The notes under the pieces: model-generated
What the model was told of the DNA's origin: nothing
The model's database searches: none
What the model saw: only the letters and a program-made list of their open reading frames with translations
Part shown: one piece after another, positions 45,850 through 56,900 of the stretch
Layout of the letters: each line of letters starts with the position of its first letter
Position numbering within the stretch: position 1 is the first letter of the stretch
Origin: Spinacia oleracea
Taxonomy: Eukaryota > Streptophyta > Magnoliopsida > Caryophyllales > Amaranthaceae
Reading direction: 5' to 3'
Assembly (NCBI RefSeq): GCF_020520425.1
Contig: NC_079487.1
Span: 131,214,385-131,278,384 of the forward strand
DNA length: 64,000 bases
Translations under genes and position numbers: made by a program

Positions 45850-47248
45850 AAATAAAAGGCAAAGGAAGCTACAATAGTTTGAAAGAGTAGTCTTAGATTA
45901 AGCACTGATCACCAAGTTTGACAATTGACATTTGACTGATAAGTTACAAACTGATAACCAAACAAAATCAATTCTTTTAACAATATCAAATAAATATGAA
46001 TTTCTGATAGATAGTACGAGAAAGCCCAAGATTTGCGACCGCGATTCCGTAATAACGGATGAGAGTACTTTTTAGCTTGTGATTAAGAATTGAGGTGTTG
46101 CGTGGTTGACATAACAGAACAATAAGGAGAAGAGAAGTCGAACTTCCTAGTAATTGCAATTTGCAAGGTATTGAATTTTTTAGTTGACAAATTTGGTAAA
46201 ATGGAGAAGTGAAACTTCGTAAGAATTTCAACTTCCTACAGAATGAAGGAAACTTACGAAATAGTTCTCTTGAATTTGTAATCAATGTGTAATTCTATTT
46301 TATTTATGAATCAAACAACACCTAAAACTAAAATCAATGCTTCTTGATCACTAATATAATTAATTAATTAATTAATTAAGCCTTGATGTCAAAATTAATT
46401 CTTATAGTTTTGGAAAAGTAGATCTAATTCCATGGACATGTTTGAGTTTATTCCTCTCTGTTTCATTTGAATGTGAATATAATTCAATCTTAACCACCAG
46501 ACCGAGACCTCATTGGTTTATTCCTCTCTATTTCATTTGAATGTGAATATAATTCAAATGCGGTTCTGTGTTTGAATAAGTTAATGACATTGCATAGTAG
46601 CTTTTCAGCTCGAACTCTAACACGAGCTAGTGTCGAGGGTCAAACGTCTTTTTTTAGCCTTGTCCCTAAGATGGATTGTTAAAAGGGATACAATGAAGAA
46701 ACATTTTGGATGTAGTTTTTTTCATAATTATTTTCCCTTATAATTCTTTTTATATTAAATAAGCTTTTCAAAGATGATATCAGATATAAGATCATATGTC
46801 AAAGAAAAGTAAGGAAAATACCGGCAATAATACAAACACAACAAAATAGTAATGGTATTGTAACGTGACATGCATATTGAATTTAGTAACGGGTCTAAGA
46901 CAAAATGTTATTAAAGACCATATGTTGCAATTCCCTAAAAAAAGTCAGTATGTTACAATTAATTTCTTGACGGATTTACCAAAGGATTCTAAAATCTCTG
47001 GTTAATTGCATGCATTATATTGCAGATCTCGTGTACATGAACACACATTTTGCGACAAGAAACAAAATGAGAGTTTGATGGGTTAATACTTCATATGTTT
47101 ATTTTTTAAGTACACCATTTTGAATTTCGACCACTTATGTATTCAATTATCTATTGCAGAGTTTATCATAAATATTATAAACAATTGATGTTTTAGAAAA
47201 TACAATCCAACTTTCTTTTAGATATGCTGATCTAAGTGGGATATATGA
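45850..47248. other. Intergenic, with a 70-bp duplication
   Basis: No gene recognised. ATTCCTCTCTGTTTCATTTG at about 46450 is repeated 70 bp later at about 46520, with the following GAATGTGAATATAATTCAA. An (AATT)n run lies at about 46356-46378. Confidence 0.45.
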
Positions 47249-47486
47249 TATTTTTTTTTCCTTTTGATACAAGGTACTTGAATGTTGTATTATTAGAAGA
47301 TAAATACAAAAGTCCAAATGTTGCAATTAAAAGATATGAAGTTACATAATGCATACGTATGAGAGAAGATTTTTTAATGCTAGAGAGAGCCAAAAAGTAC
47401 AAGACGACAAATGATGTAGACGAGATTCGATCTGATGTCTTAGGTACCACGCTTTCATGACTTTACCAATTAAACTAGTAGTTGAC
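47249..47486 (-). mobile_element. SINE-like element
   Basis: The minus strand starts GTAGATGTCAACTACTAG, with A-box-like TAGTTTAATTGGTAAAG and B-box-like AGATCGAATCTC about 40 bp later. It ends in A's (T's at 47250-47259). The target duplication is not clear. Confidence 0.5.
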
Positions 47487-47814
47487 ATCTACTTAAATTT
47501 TTCTAATACATATATTTTATACTTTAAAAAAAAACCCAAAGATGAAATGTTATATTTTTTTGATAATAGCTCTTCTTTCTAAATGTGTCATTTGCATTAA
47601 CACATAAATTTAAAAAACTCGTACAACTTGTAAAATTATTGGTAAATCGTGTAGGTGAAAAGCGCAAATACGATGGTGCAGGGGTGTGCACAGTGCTCTT
47701 GGTGCACTGGTGTCCAAACGACATGCAATAAATATAAAACGCGGATATCTTGTTGAATCCGGAGAAGAAAAGAACAAACGTTGTTTTTTTGATAAGAAAA
47801 ACACTACTACAAAA

Positions 47815-48135
47815 ATGGGCAAAGAGACCCTAAAGAAAAGACCCATTGGTTGAGATAATGGGTCTCTTTAATATAAAAGACCCAATATTTGAGATAACGG
47901 GTCTCTAATGAATGAAATAAGACAACCTAAACTAAATTAAGAATAGCAAGAGACCCGTTATTTGATTTAACGGGTCTCTAATTTACCATAGGGCCCACAT
48001 TCTCTCCACCGAAAATAAAAAGGGAGAACTAAAAGACCCGTTATTTAAAGCAACGGGTCTCTCCATGCGGAGCCACGGATTTAAAAAGAAGGAGAAAAGG
48101 AAGAGACCCCTTATTTGTTTACCGGGTCTTTTGCT
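47815..48135. repeat. CACTA left subterminal hairpin repeats
   Basis: Five successive units, each an inverted repeat such as GAGACCCGTTA / TAACGGGTCTC with an 8-12-base loop, with drift (CCCATTGG, CCCAATAT, CCCCTTAT). Spacing varies from about 40 to 65 bp. Confidence 0.85.
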
Positions 48136-48165
48136 CTTCCTTCTTCAAATCTCCCCACAAATTAA

Positions 48166-48375
48166 ATGGCAATAAATAAGGTCTTTTCCATCTCTCTTCC
48201 TCCATACCACACCTCTCGATCTGAGAGACCAAAGTGTAGAAAATCTCCGCGATGTTGGAGAATCCAAGGTTCAACGCTTCAAAATATTCTCAGATCTAAA
48301 CCAGAAGAAATTATGGCATATGCTAATTTTCAACCTCGAAGAGTTCATCGCTCTAGCTATTTTACAGGTCTGTAA
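48166..48375 (+). other. Open stretch in the CACTA, unknown
   Basis: A 69-codon frame opening MAINKVFSISLPPYHTSR, followed by a CAG/GT-like splice context (TTTTACAGGTCTGT). It sits where a CACTA transcript might start. No family recognised; it could be a leader of captured host sequence. Confidence 0.2.
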
Positions 48376-48966
48376 ATTTTAGCTTGAATCTCTGATTTTC
48401 TGATGTTTTTTTTCGATTTTGTTTGAACTTCATGGTTATTTTGCTGCAATTGTGTTGCGTTTTTTTCTTGTTTGTTATGGATTTCACGGAATTTAGGGTT
48501 TTTTTTTTAATTGTACGGTTATGTGTTGTGAGATTAGGGTTTTGAGGGATCGACCTTGAAGAGGATTTGAGCGAAATTAGCAGAATGGTTTAAATGTTTT
48601 TAAAGGTAATTGAGGAACTAGTCAGAATACGAGTAAATTAGGTTAGTTTGTCTATTTCTTCAGCGAAATTAGTACTGTGTGAATGCCAGAACTATTGTTA
48701 TAATGTGATTAGTCATGCTTAATTTTGTTAGTTTTTTTGTTTTATTTGAAGTCTACCAATTCCGTATTGCTATTGGTTCTACAAATGATGGATTTGTACC
48801 CAGCTTGAATCATTTATGTGAATCATTTTGGTTATAGTAGTCTTCTACTGTTGATATTGTAGGCAGTTGTGTATTCTATGCTTGTATCGTAAATCTATGT
48901 CTCTGGAGTAAAATAATTAGTAGTAGAGATGATCAATAAGATACCGTCTTGTTTTGGTTGTTACTG

Positions 48967-49440
48967 CAGAGAACATAGCTTTTTGAATATGCAAAGTTTC
49001 TTGGGAACTCTCAGTTTTCTCTGCTTCAACTCCAGTCATACAAACTTGTATATGCGCACATGTTGGCCGAGGTTGGAAGGATTTCGGATTCATTGAAGTA
49101 TGTACTGGAGCCTCTTTTTTTTTTTAATTGAATTTTTTTTTATCTTTTTGCTTTGCTTTAGCATAATTCAGATACTGTCAAGCTGTTTACAAATCTCTCA
49201 AAATTGGACGATCACCGGAAGAAGATACATTGAAACAGTTATTATCATCTCTCGAAGAGAGGATTAGGACACACCAACAGGTTTTCCCTCATGTTTCTCT
49301 AGTTAAGAAGTCCAGCGTGCTGTATAATGTTTTTAAACATTTTTGTATGTTTTCAGAGTGGATATGCAGCTAACTTGGCTCCAGGAAAGATAGTGGTTAA
49401 ATTGCTCAACTTTTTTGATAGTACAGTTCATCGCATTGCT
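48967..49440 (+). pseudogene. SEC16: Captured SEC16 gene fragment (three exons, two introns)
   Basis: Exons 48967-49097, 49172-49280 and 49357-49440 read EYAKFLGNSQF...YKLVYAHMLAEVG, then YCQAVYKSLKIGRSPEE...SSLEERIRTHQQ, then SGYAANLAPGKIV.KLLNFFDS. This is the order of the central conserved domain of plant SEC16, the scaffold of ER exit sites for COPII vesicles. Introns are retained (donors GTATGT and GTTTTC, acceptors TTCAG and TTTCAG), so genomic DNA was captured, not mRNA. An in-frame TAG lies near the first exon start (after QRT). The last exon runs into a 34-bp tandem duplication (CTCAACTTTTTTGATAGTAC...) that breaks the reading. It is a small internal part of a protein normally over 1000 residues, with no start or end, so a pseudogene fragment. 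Confidence 0.88.
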
Positions 49441-49474
49441 CAACTTTTTTGATAGTACAGTTCATCGCATTGTT
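49407..49474 (+). repeat. 34-bp tandem duplication at the end of the SEC16 fragment
   Basis: CTCAACTTTTTTGATAGTAC plus the next 14 bases occurs twice in direct succession, inside and just after the third captured exon. Confidence 0.85.
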
Positions 49475-51279
49475 GATAGTACTGGTTAAATGTGTTTCCC
49501 AAGACTGTTGTGACTCACGAATAATCTGCCGTAGGTGATTTTGATCTACTTACCTCTTGATTTGTTTGAGTTTTCAATTAAATAGCTATCTCGACCTCTA
49601 TTTTGGTGTTTTAGTTCCAAAACTCTTTCAGAATAGGCATTTGTTTTTATTTTGGCTCCTCCAAGTCTTATTTTGTGTTTCCTCGTTTCATGAACAAGTG
49701 ATCGGGCTGCTGATGAGTCTCAGAGCAATCAAGTGAAAAGAAAGAAGATGCTGACCAAATAAGTAATGGTATTGGGAGCGCTGCGGTGCAAGTTTTCCAG
49801 GTACAATCCGATGTTCTTCTCAGACATGAATTTAGTAAGCAAGTACAAGAGACAGATTATTTCTGAACCACATATACTTGCAATTGCATTTGTGTCGTTG
49901 CTTCAGGTTAAAAATTGTTTGAATGTATGTTGGGTGAAAAGGAAGAATAATAAGAAGAAAAAGGCTAACACAAGCAAGCAAAAACAAAAATACAGTAAGT
50001 CTAAGATTTTGTTTTCTGTTTGTATTTATGTATGCATTTTGCAATGTTCTTTTTAGAATCTGGATTAACAGTTGACTGCTACATAGTATATAACGAGTAT
50101 GATAAAGAAGTTGCTACTTTTCCACTTTGGCTAAATGCGTTATTCAATCGAATTTTTTATGTTTCAAAGATAAAGTTTATAAACAGGCTTATAGTTCTAT
50201 TCTATACTTTCAGGATTTCTCTAAATTTCCAATACTTGATTTATAGAGCTGAGTGAAAGCTTTCTTTTAGTTGGTGTTACATGAGCATCTGAATCTGTAC
50301 TTATGGATATGAATCAGGTGAAGAAGATCTTAAAACTTTACACTAATGAAAAATATGCCCTTACAGTAGATCAATGGCAGAGGAAATATTTCGAGATTTT
50401 AGTCTCTTTCAATGTATGTTTAGATGCAATCCTGTTTTGTGCTGATGGTGGGGTTTTGAACCTTTGATGAACTGAAACTGTCATGAAGATCACGTTTCCT
50501 ATGTCTTGAGTCAGGAAATGATCCTCTATAATTTTTGTAATTAACCAAATTAATTAACATTAGTACCTTGTTGATAATAAACAAATCAATATGAGATCTC
50601 TTAGCAAAATATTGATTTATTTTTGCTTTAGTTTGTTAGTCATCACATTTCCTGATTGTGTGAAAATTGGGTTTTTGCATTTCTATGAATTCTTTGCAAC
50701 ATAGTTTTGAACTTAGTTTTTTTTATTTTATTTTTATAATGGTTGATTTTACAGGTAGGTGCCACAAGTTTGCCGGTTTTGCAAAGTGTGGCAGGCTTAT
50801 TGGCTATATGAACATTGAGATGATTCCATTAAAGTTTGTGAAGCATTAGAGGAAAACTTGATGAATATGGAATGCAGATTTGACAATTATATGAAGTTGC
50901 TTGAGGAGGAAGGATGCCAACACACATAAACTTAAGCTGAATGTACCCAAGGAACCCTTAATTGAGTTTGATGACTAACTTGAATCGTTGATTGTAGTGA
51001 AAGTTGAACCAAGTGCTCATATTTCAATTCTCCATTATAGAGTGGCTAATGGCTAAAGATATGTTCTGTCATGAATTATTTGTTTTTGTAGAAGGTTTTT
51101 ATTGTGACACAAGTTGTAGAAGATTTTGATGAAATATTTATTTATTTAATTGTTTGTTAATAAAAATATTTTGTCATTTTTGTGTGTAGTTCATTATTGG
51201 AGCGTAATAATAGTGGTTAGTGCGCAGACAGAGATGCAGGGTATTGTTTTTTTTTTTTTTTAAATAAAAATATTGCAAA
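49475..51279. other. CACTA interior of unknown origin
   Basis: Contains open pieces such as 49766-50056 (K/N-rich, with VKRKNNKKKKANTSK) and 50304-50415 (MDMNQVKKILKLYTNEKYAL). They look like exon-sized coding pieces with splice-like borders and may be further captured host fragments, but I recognise no family. Confidence 0.3.
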
Positions 51280-51565
51280 GAGACCTGTTATCTTACCTAG
51301 TGGGTCTCCATAAAACGAACAAAGAGACCTGTTATCTTACCTAGTGGGTCTCTGTGAAACAAACAAAGAGACCTCATATCTTAGGTATGGGATCTTTTCC
51401 CTTTCTGAATTAATTTTTCCATGCCTTACATAAGAGACCCTCTTTCTTACTTAAGAGGTCTTTTTTTTTTTACAAAGAGACCCCCTCATATGAGGGGGTC
51501 TCTTTATCAAAGAGACCTGTGAGATAGAGACCCCCTCTTAGAGGGTCTCTTAGGCCCTTTTGGAA
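51280..51565. repeat. CACTA right subterminal hairpin repeats
   Basis: About six GAGACC(T/C).../...GGTCTC inverted repeats, including the nearly perfect GAGACCCCCTCATATGAGGG followed by GGTCTC (51477-51502). They mirror those at the left end. Confidence 0.85.
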
Positions 51566-52159
51566 GGGTCTCTTTGTTTATTTTTGTAGTAGTGAAAAAA
51601 CAAACGTTGTTCTTTTGTTAAAAAAAAGAACAATGACTGATCTGTCCCTTATTTTTCGTTTTTTTGTTTTTCACTTTATTTTTCTGGTATATATACCTTT
51701 TTTTTTATAATTTTCGAATCAGAATTTGTGAAGAGGAGAGAGAAAAACTATGGAAAGGAGAGAGAAACTGTGAAGAGGAGAGAGAAAGTAATAGAAAATT
51801 CTCAGATTTTGGTTGATTTTTCTACTTCAATATCAAATTCTATTGATTCTTCTTCTTCAAATTTGAATTCCTCTGCTGATAATCCGATGTGTGAAGGTAA
51901 TTTTTTAATTTTTTAAAACGAATTACTTATTTATGATGATTTTGATTTCCATGTTCATTATTTTCATCATTTCAATTTATTTTGATTTTTTGGATCATTT
52001 CGATTTCTGCATTTCTCAATAACCTTGATTAATGTATTTTGATTCTATATTTTGATAATTTTGATGATTAATGTATCTTGATTATATATTTCTGATGATT
52101 TTGATTTCTGTTCTTTTTTCGATTTTACATGTTCTTTTAGTCTTATCTTTTGTTCTTTT

Positions 52160-53640
52160 ATATATTGGTGCTCATATATGTATTAAGAGATTGTAATAAT
52201 ACAGAAAATAATTATTGAACATGTTCTTTTTTGCTTTAGCTTGTTGTTCTTTGTTCTTTTTTGCTTTAGCTTGTTGTTCTTTTGATATTACACACTTCAA
52301 ATCAAATTGTTCTTTTACCATTTTTGTTGTTCTTTTATCTTTTTTGTTGTTCTTTTTTCACATGGTTAAAATAAGTGTTCTACATGATATGTTCTTTTCT
52401 GCTATTTTTAATGTTCTTTTTCTTTACTTTATTATGTTCTTTTATGCTCTATTGTTGTTCGTTTTTTTATTGGTAATGTTGTTTTACATGGTTAAAATAA
52501 GTGTTCTACATGATATGTTCTTTTCTGTATTTATAATGTTCTTTTTCTTTATTTATAATGTTCTTTTAGGTTCATCCTCTTTTTGTTCTTTTGAGGAATT
52601 GCTCTGTTTATTCAGCCTCTCTTCTTGTTCTTTCAGCTGTTTTTGAAGATTTAACATCATTTGTTGCTGGTCAAGTAAAAGCTTTCTTTGCTCTTCAATA
52701 CTGTACTTTTTGAAAAAAGAACAAAAATAAAAGAACATTAAGATTTATATCAACATAAGAACAGAACAACAAAACCCAAAAAAAAAAACAAGTGCACCGT
52801 TCTTATCATGAACATGACTTGTATTTCTTCTCCTTCCCCCTCTTTTGTTTTATTTTTTTTATTTTTCATTTTCTATATATATAATATTTCTCCTATTGGA
52901 TTCATAACTTCTCATTTTAGAAACACATTCTTGAGAGAGAAAGAGGAGAGCTTTTAGTTTCTCCCAACAAAAGAGAGATTTTATGAGAGAGAAAGTTCAA
53001 AACAAATTTTCTCCTCCTTCTTTCTCTGAAATGTGATTTTAATTGAATTACATTTACAAAAAACTAGTTTATTAAGCGAAATACTATTTCAATTTCGCTA
53101 TTTTTTGAATTTTTTTATTCATTCAAAGAGGTTTATGCTGTTGATGAAGGTGCATCGGATGATTAAGGTAAATTTTCTCGTTCTTAATTCTATGTTCTTT
53201 TTAAATTTTAATGTTCTTTTCTTATAACTTTCTATTTCTGTGGCATCAAAACAGTGTGTTCTTTTTTAGAATCAGCAATTGTTCTTTTTACATATTTATA
53301 GTGTTGTTTTCAGATATCTTTTGATAAATAAAATAACGGAATTAGAACATAAATTGGTTGAAAAAGAACATTTCCAGAACTTAAAAGAACAAGAAAAAAT
53401 ATAAATCTGGTTTTAAAGTTCATCAAAGGTTCGTCGTTTTATTTTTTAATTAGAATATACTGTAAATTGGTTGGAAAAGAACATTTCCAGAACTTAAAAG
53501 AACAAGAAAAAATATAACTGCTTTTTATATTTGTACTTTTTGTCTGATTTGTCAATATTAGTGTTCTTTTTGTTAATGTTCTTTTTGTTAATGTTCTTTT
53601 TGTTAATGTTCTTTTGTTAATGTTCTTTTTTTTTGCGCTT
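52160..53640. repeat. TGTTCTTTT motif-rich arm of the Mutator-like element
   Basis: More than twenty TGTTCTTTT-type motifs, irregularly spaced, densest at 52215-52580 and 53560-53630 (TTTTTGTTAATGTTC repeated four times). The related copy at 36873 shows the same motif on both strands. It may be a protein-binding repeat of the family or simple slippage. Confidence 0.65.
52553..52705 (-). other. Short coiled-coil-like open stretch
   Basis: Minus strand YSIEEQRKLLLDQQQMMLNL and following residues (KQLKEQEERLNKQ) give heptad-like hydrophobic spacing. It lies in the Mutator-like right arm without an obvious start. It could be a piece of a transposon accessory gene or a captured exon; family not recognised. 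Confidence 0.3.
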
Positions 53641-53741
53641 TTTATTTTTGTTGCGTTTTATTGTTATTTATGTGCGTTTTGGGACAGGTGCACCAAGAGC
53701 ACCATGCACACCCCTGCACAATCTGAGCGTTGGGTGAAAAG

Positions 53742-53987
53742 TACCTAATTTTTTTTTTTTTACAGCATTTTGGTACATAAACAAACATCGGACAATTTTA
53801 TTTCCCCCTTTTTGAGGCCCCCCTCTCATTTCTATCTCTCATCTTTCCCTCAAAATTTCTCCGAGGGTCTTCTTCTCTGAAGTCGAAAACCTCTCGAACC
53901 CTAAAATTACCTAGAAACCTCCCCATAATTTATCTCCCATTTCTTCAATTTCCCCCAAATTGATTTCAATTCCTGGGTTAATTAAGA
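53742..53987 (+). promoter_or_regulatory. UBP1 5' flank and 5'-UTR
   Basis: About 246 bp between the Mutator-like element's target duplication and the UBP1 start codon. C/T-rich (CCCCCCTCTCATTTCTATCT-like) leader from about 53800. The transposon end therefore occupies the place of the core or proximal promoter. Confidence 0.5.
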
Positions 53988-56900
53988 ATGCAGAACCAAA
54001 GAATGAAGCAACAGCAGCAAGCTTTGATGCAGCAAGCTCTTATTCAGCAGCAGTCTCTTTACCACCCTGGTCTTCTTGCTGCTCCTCAGGTTAATTTTTT
54101 GATCTATATTTTAGTTCTAATATCGCCCGATTTTCAAGTTCCAGTTCCTTGATTTTCGTAGCTAGGAATTTGGGGTTGCTTTAGTTTCTCTCATTCCGTA
54201 CAGATAAATTTAGGGTTTTTGGAAACTTTTGATTTTGGGGTTTGATTTCTATGATTTTATACTATATTTTTTTGTGAGCTAAGATTTGAAGCATGGAAAC
54301 TGTACATTTTGTATTAGTCGGATCATTTTGATTTTTTAATTTATTTTCGCCAATCTCGCTGATTTAAGCTTGTGAAGTACTCCGTATTTAGCTTGGACTT
54401 GAAATTGTTGCTATATTAAGAAGTGGGAATAGACTGTTAATTTGATTTTAACATGTCCAACGAGTATTAATGCACCAAATGTGAGCTAATTTCCTCAAAT
54501 TTTCTGGTCTCCTTTCTACTAGCCAATTATATAACCAATGAACAAATTTGATGGCTGAGCTTGTTAAAGCAACATTCTTGGATGACGCCCGAGTTTGCTT
54601 GAGACCACAGTACGGGAGTTTTTTCATCGTTATTGGGGAATATTATCTCCTGTTGGTGATTGAATTGTTTTGATCGTCATCCTGGTGTAATGTAGCTCCT
54701 TGTTTCACGGTGCTAGGCTTATTAATGTTTGTTTTCCTGTGTTAGGCACATTTTATACTTATAAACTCATTTTAGGGTCTTAGCTTGCATAAGCAGTCAC
54801 TTCCCTGATCTACTCAAGTGATTTTTAACTTAGTTGTTGAGGGATTGTACCGGGCTTTTTGGCATGCATATATTTGTTGGTATCAATGGGTTTTCCGCTG
54901 ATGATTCTCGGAGTAACCACAAGGCCTAATAGGAGAAAGTTCTAATGTCATTCTATGCATATCAGTATATAATCGTTAGCTCTTTTATGTTGTACTTTTG
55001 TCGAGCAAAATTGGAAATATCCTGTTAACTTAGTGCTGTTTATTTTTATCATCCCTCCTTATCCTCTCTAAACTTACATATTTACTTGCCTTGAATTTTC
55101 AGATTGAGCCATATCCCAGTGGAAACCTTCCTCCTGGTTTTGATCCCTCTACATGCCGCAGTGTGTAAGTGTTGTTGTGCATGTCTTACAATTGTTATAA
55201 ATTGCCTCTTTTAGATTTTTTTTTAAGATTCTATGTGCATTTTTGTGTGAGAATATTCTGATGAAGATTCCTTATAGCGTATTTTTTTCTTCTTGTTTTC
55301 TTTTTTTTTTTCCTTTAATTTTCTAGTTTGTTTATTTTTTGAGAAAATGCAGGTATGTGGGTAATATTCATCCTCAAGTCACTGAACCATTAATCCAAGA
55401 GGTTTTTGCTAGTGCTGGCCCTGTCGAAGGTTGCAAGCTTATTAGGAAGGAAAAGGTATTCACTACGGTTGTTAGGTCACTTAGTGAAAGGTTTGCGAAT
55501 CGTGGATATGACTGAAAGATAGTAGATAAGTCGACATAAATTCCCTTTCTCATTTCCGCGTGATGAACTATGATAAGATAAGTAAACTAGGACAACAGTA
55601 GGACATCATCCTTGTAGAATAGGAGGGCAAAGAACAAATTAACTAACACGTTTTGAGAACTGTAACCTGGGAGTTTAACTTTTTGTCCTCAAATTCAAGA
55701 ATTACGCCTCCCAAATGAAGCACCAGCGTGGGTCCACTATTTAGACTTTGTTCTTAAAATGCTCATCCTCTTGAATGGGGCAACTTATACGGGCCTTGTA
55801 ACATATACTCCTTCTGTCCCCTAATTTTCTGCACCCTTCCTTTATTCTGTTATCCAAATGTTTTCATTACACTTCTATTTTTGAGTTGTACTTAACTTTT
55901 CTCTATTCACCGCATCAACCCTTTTGATCTCTCTTTCCCAACACTTCCTCTCAATTAGTTTTCCAATACTCCACAAACTAGCATTTTTAAAAGTTACCTT
56001 TCTTATTATATTCTCCATCGGTTCCTTTATGTTTGTCCCATTTGGAATATTCCATGTGAAAAAATATAAACTTTGACCACAAATATTTGACATTATGGAA
56101 GAGGGAGTAATTCTTAACCTTTATGCCAACACTAAGTGCAAAGAAACTTTTTGGGCTGAAGGGAATACTTTCTAGGAATTTCAGCTCTGATTCTCGGTTT
56201 TGTTTATATATTTTGTTTTATGCTTTCTTGTTGAAATTCTTTCATTGCTTTTGCTACAAATAGTTTATGCATCTTAATAGTATGGCCAACATGTTAAGGA
56301 TTAGCTCTTAGCTCATGATTGGGTGCTAACAAAACTCTTCTGCTGCCTGCAGTCGTCCTATGGTTTCATTCACTACTATGATCGCAGATTTGCGAGCATG
56401 GCTATATTGACACTTAATGGAAGACATTTGTGAGTGGTAACTTGTTTAGTTTTGCTATATATTCTACATCTTATGATGCTTTTTCTTATGTCGAGAATTT
56501 GTTATCCAGGTTTGGGCAGCCTATAAAGGTTAATTGGGCGTATACTAGTGGTCAACGAGAAGACACTTCAAGTAAATTCATCCTTTTGTACTTGGTAGAA
56601 TTTTGTATGTGATGCTTTGTCATATAATGGCTTAATTACTTACGTTTGTGAATACTGTTTCAGACCACTTTAATGTGTTCGTTGGTGATCTGAGTCCCGA
56701 GGTTACTGATGCGATGCTGTATGCTTGTTTTTCCACTTACCATAGTTGTTCGTAAGCGTCGTTCTTCTCTATGGTCTTTCTTTGAAAAATTTCCTTGCTC
56801 TATACATTTGAAAAGCACCTATAGACTACGGTTATGTCAATGCTGAATGCTGGTACCTAATGTTTTCCTTTTTCAGAGATGCAAGAGTAATGTGGGATCA

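Larger units (their letters stand above)
47802..51594. mobile_element. CACTA (EnSpm) transposon with captured SEC16 exons
   Basis: Ends CACTACTACAAAAATGGGC and TTTTTGTAGTAGTG are the CACTA terminus; AAA on both sides is the 3-bp duplication (weak evidence in A-rich sequence). Both subterminal regions consist of short inverted repeats built on GAGACCCGTTA...TAACGGGTCTC (47815-48135 left, 51280-51565 right), the expected transposase-binding zone. No transposase frame is recognised, so it is non-autonomous. The interior carries a SEC16-derived genomic fragment plus open stretches I cannot assign. Confidence 0.9.
47654..53741. mobile_element. Mutator-like element, GTGCAGGGG family, copy 2, carrying a CACTA
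   Basis: Element 47663-53732 with exact 9-bp duplications GGTGAAAAG (47654-47662, 53733-53741). TIRs of about 50 bp: left GATGGTGCAGGGGTGTGCAC...GTGCTCTTGGTGCAC, right its complement GTGCACCAAGAGCACCATGC. Same family as 36873-38116. A 3.8-kb CACTA transposon (47802-51594) was inserted later, so the original was about 2.3 kb. The right arm is packed with TGTTCTTTT motifs. No MURA-type transposase recognised. The right end lies about 256 bp upstream of the UBP1 start codon. Confidence 0.88.
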
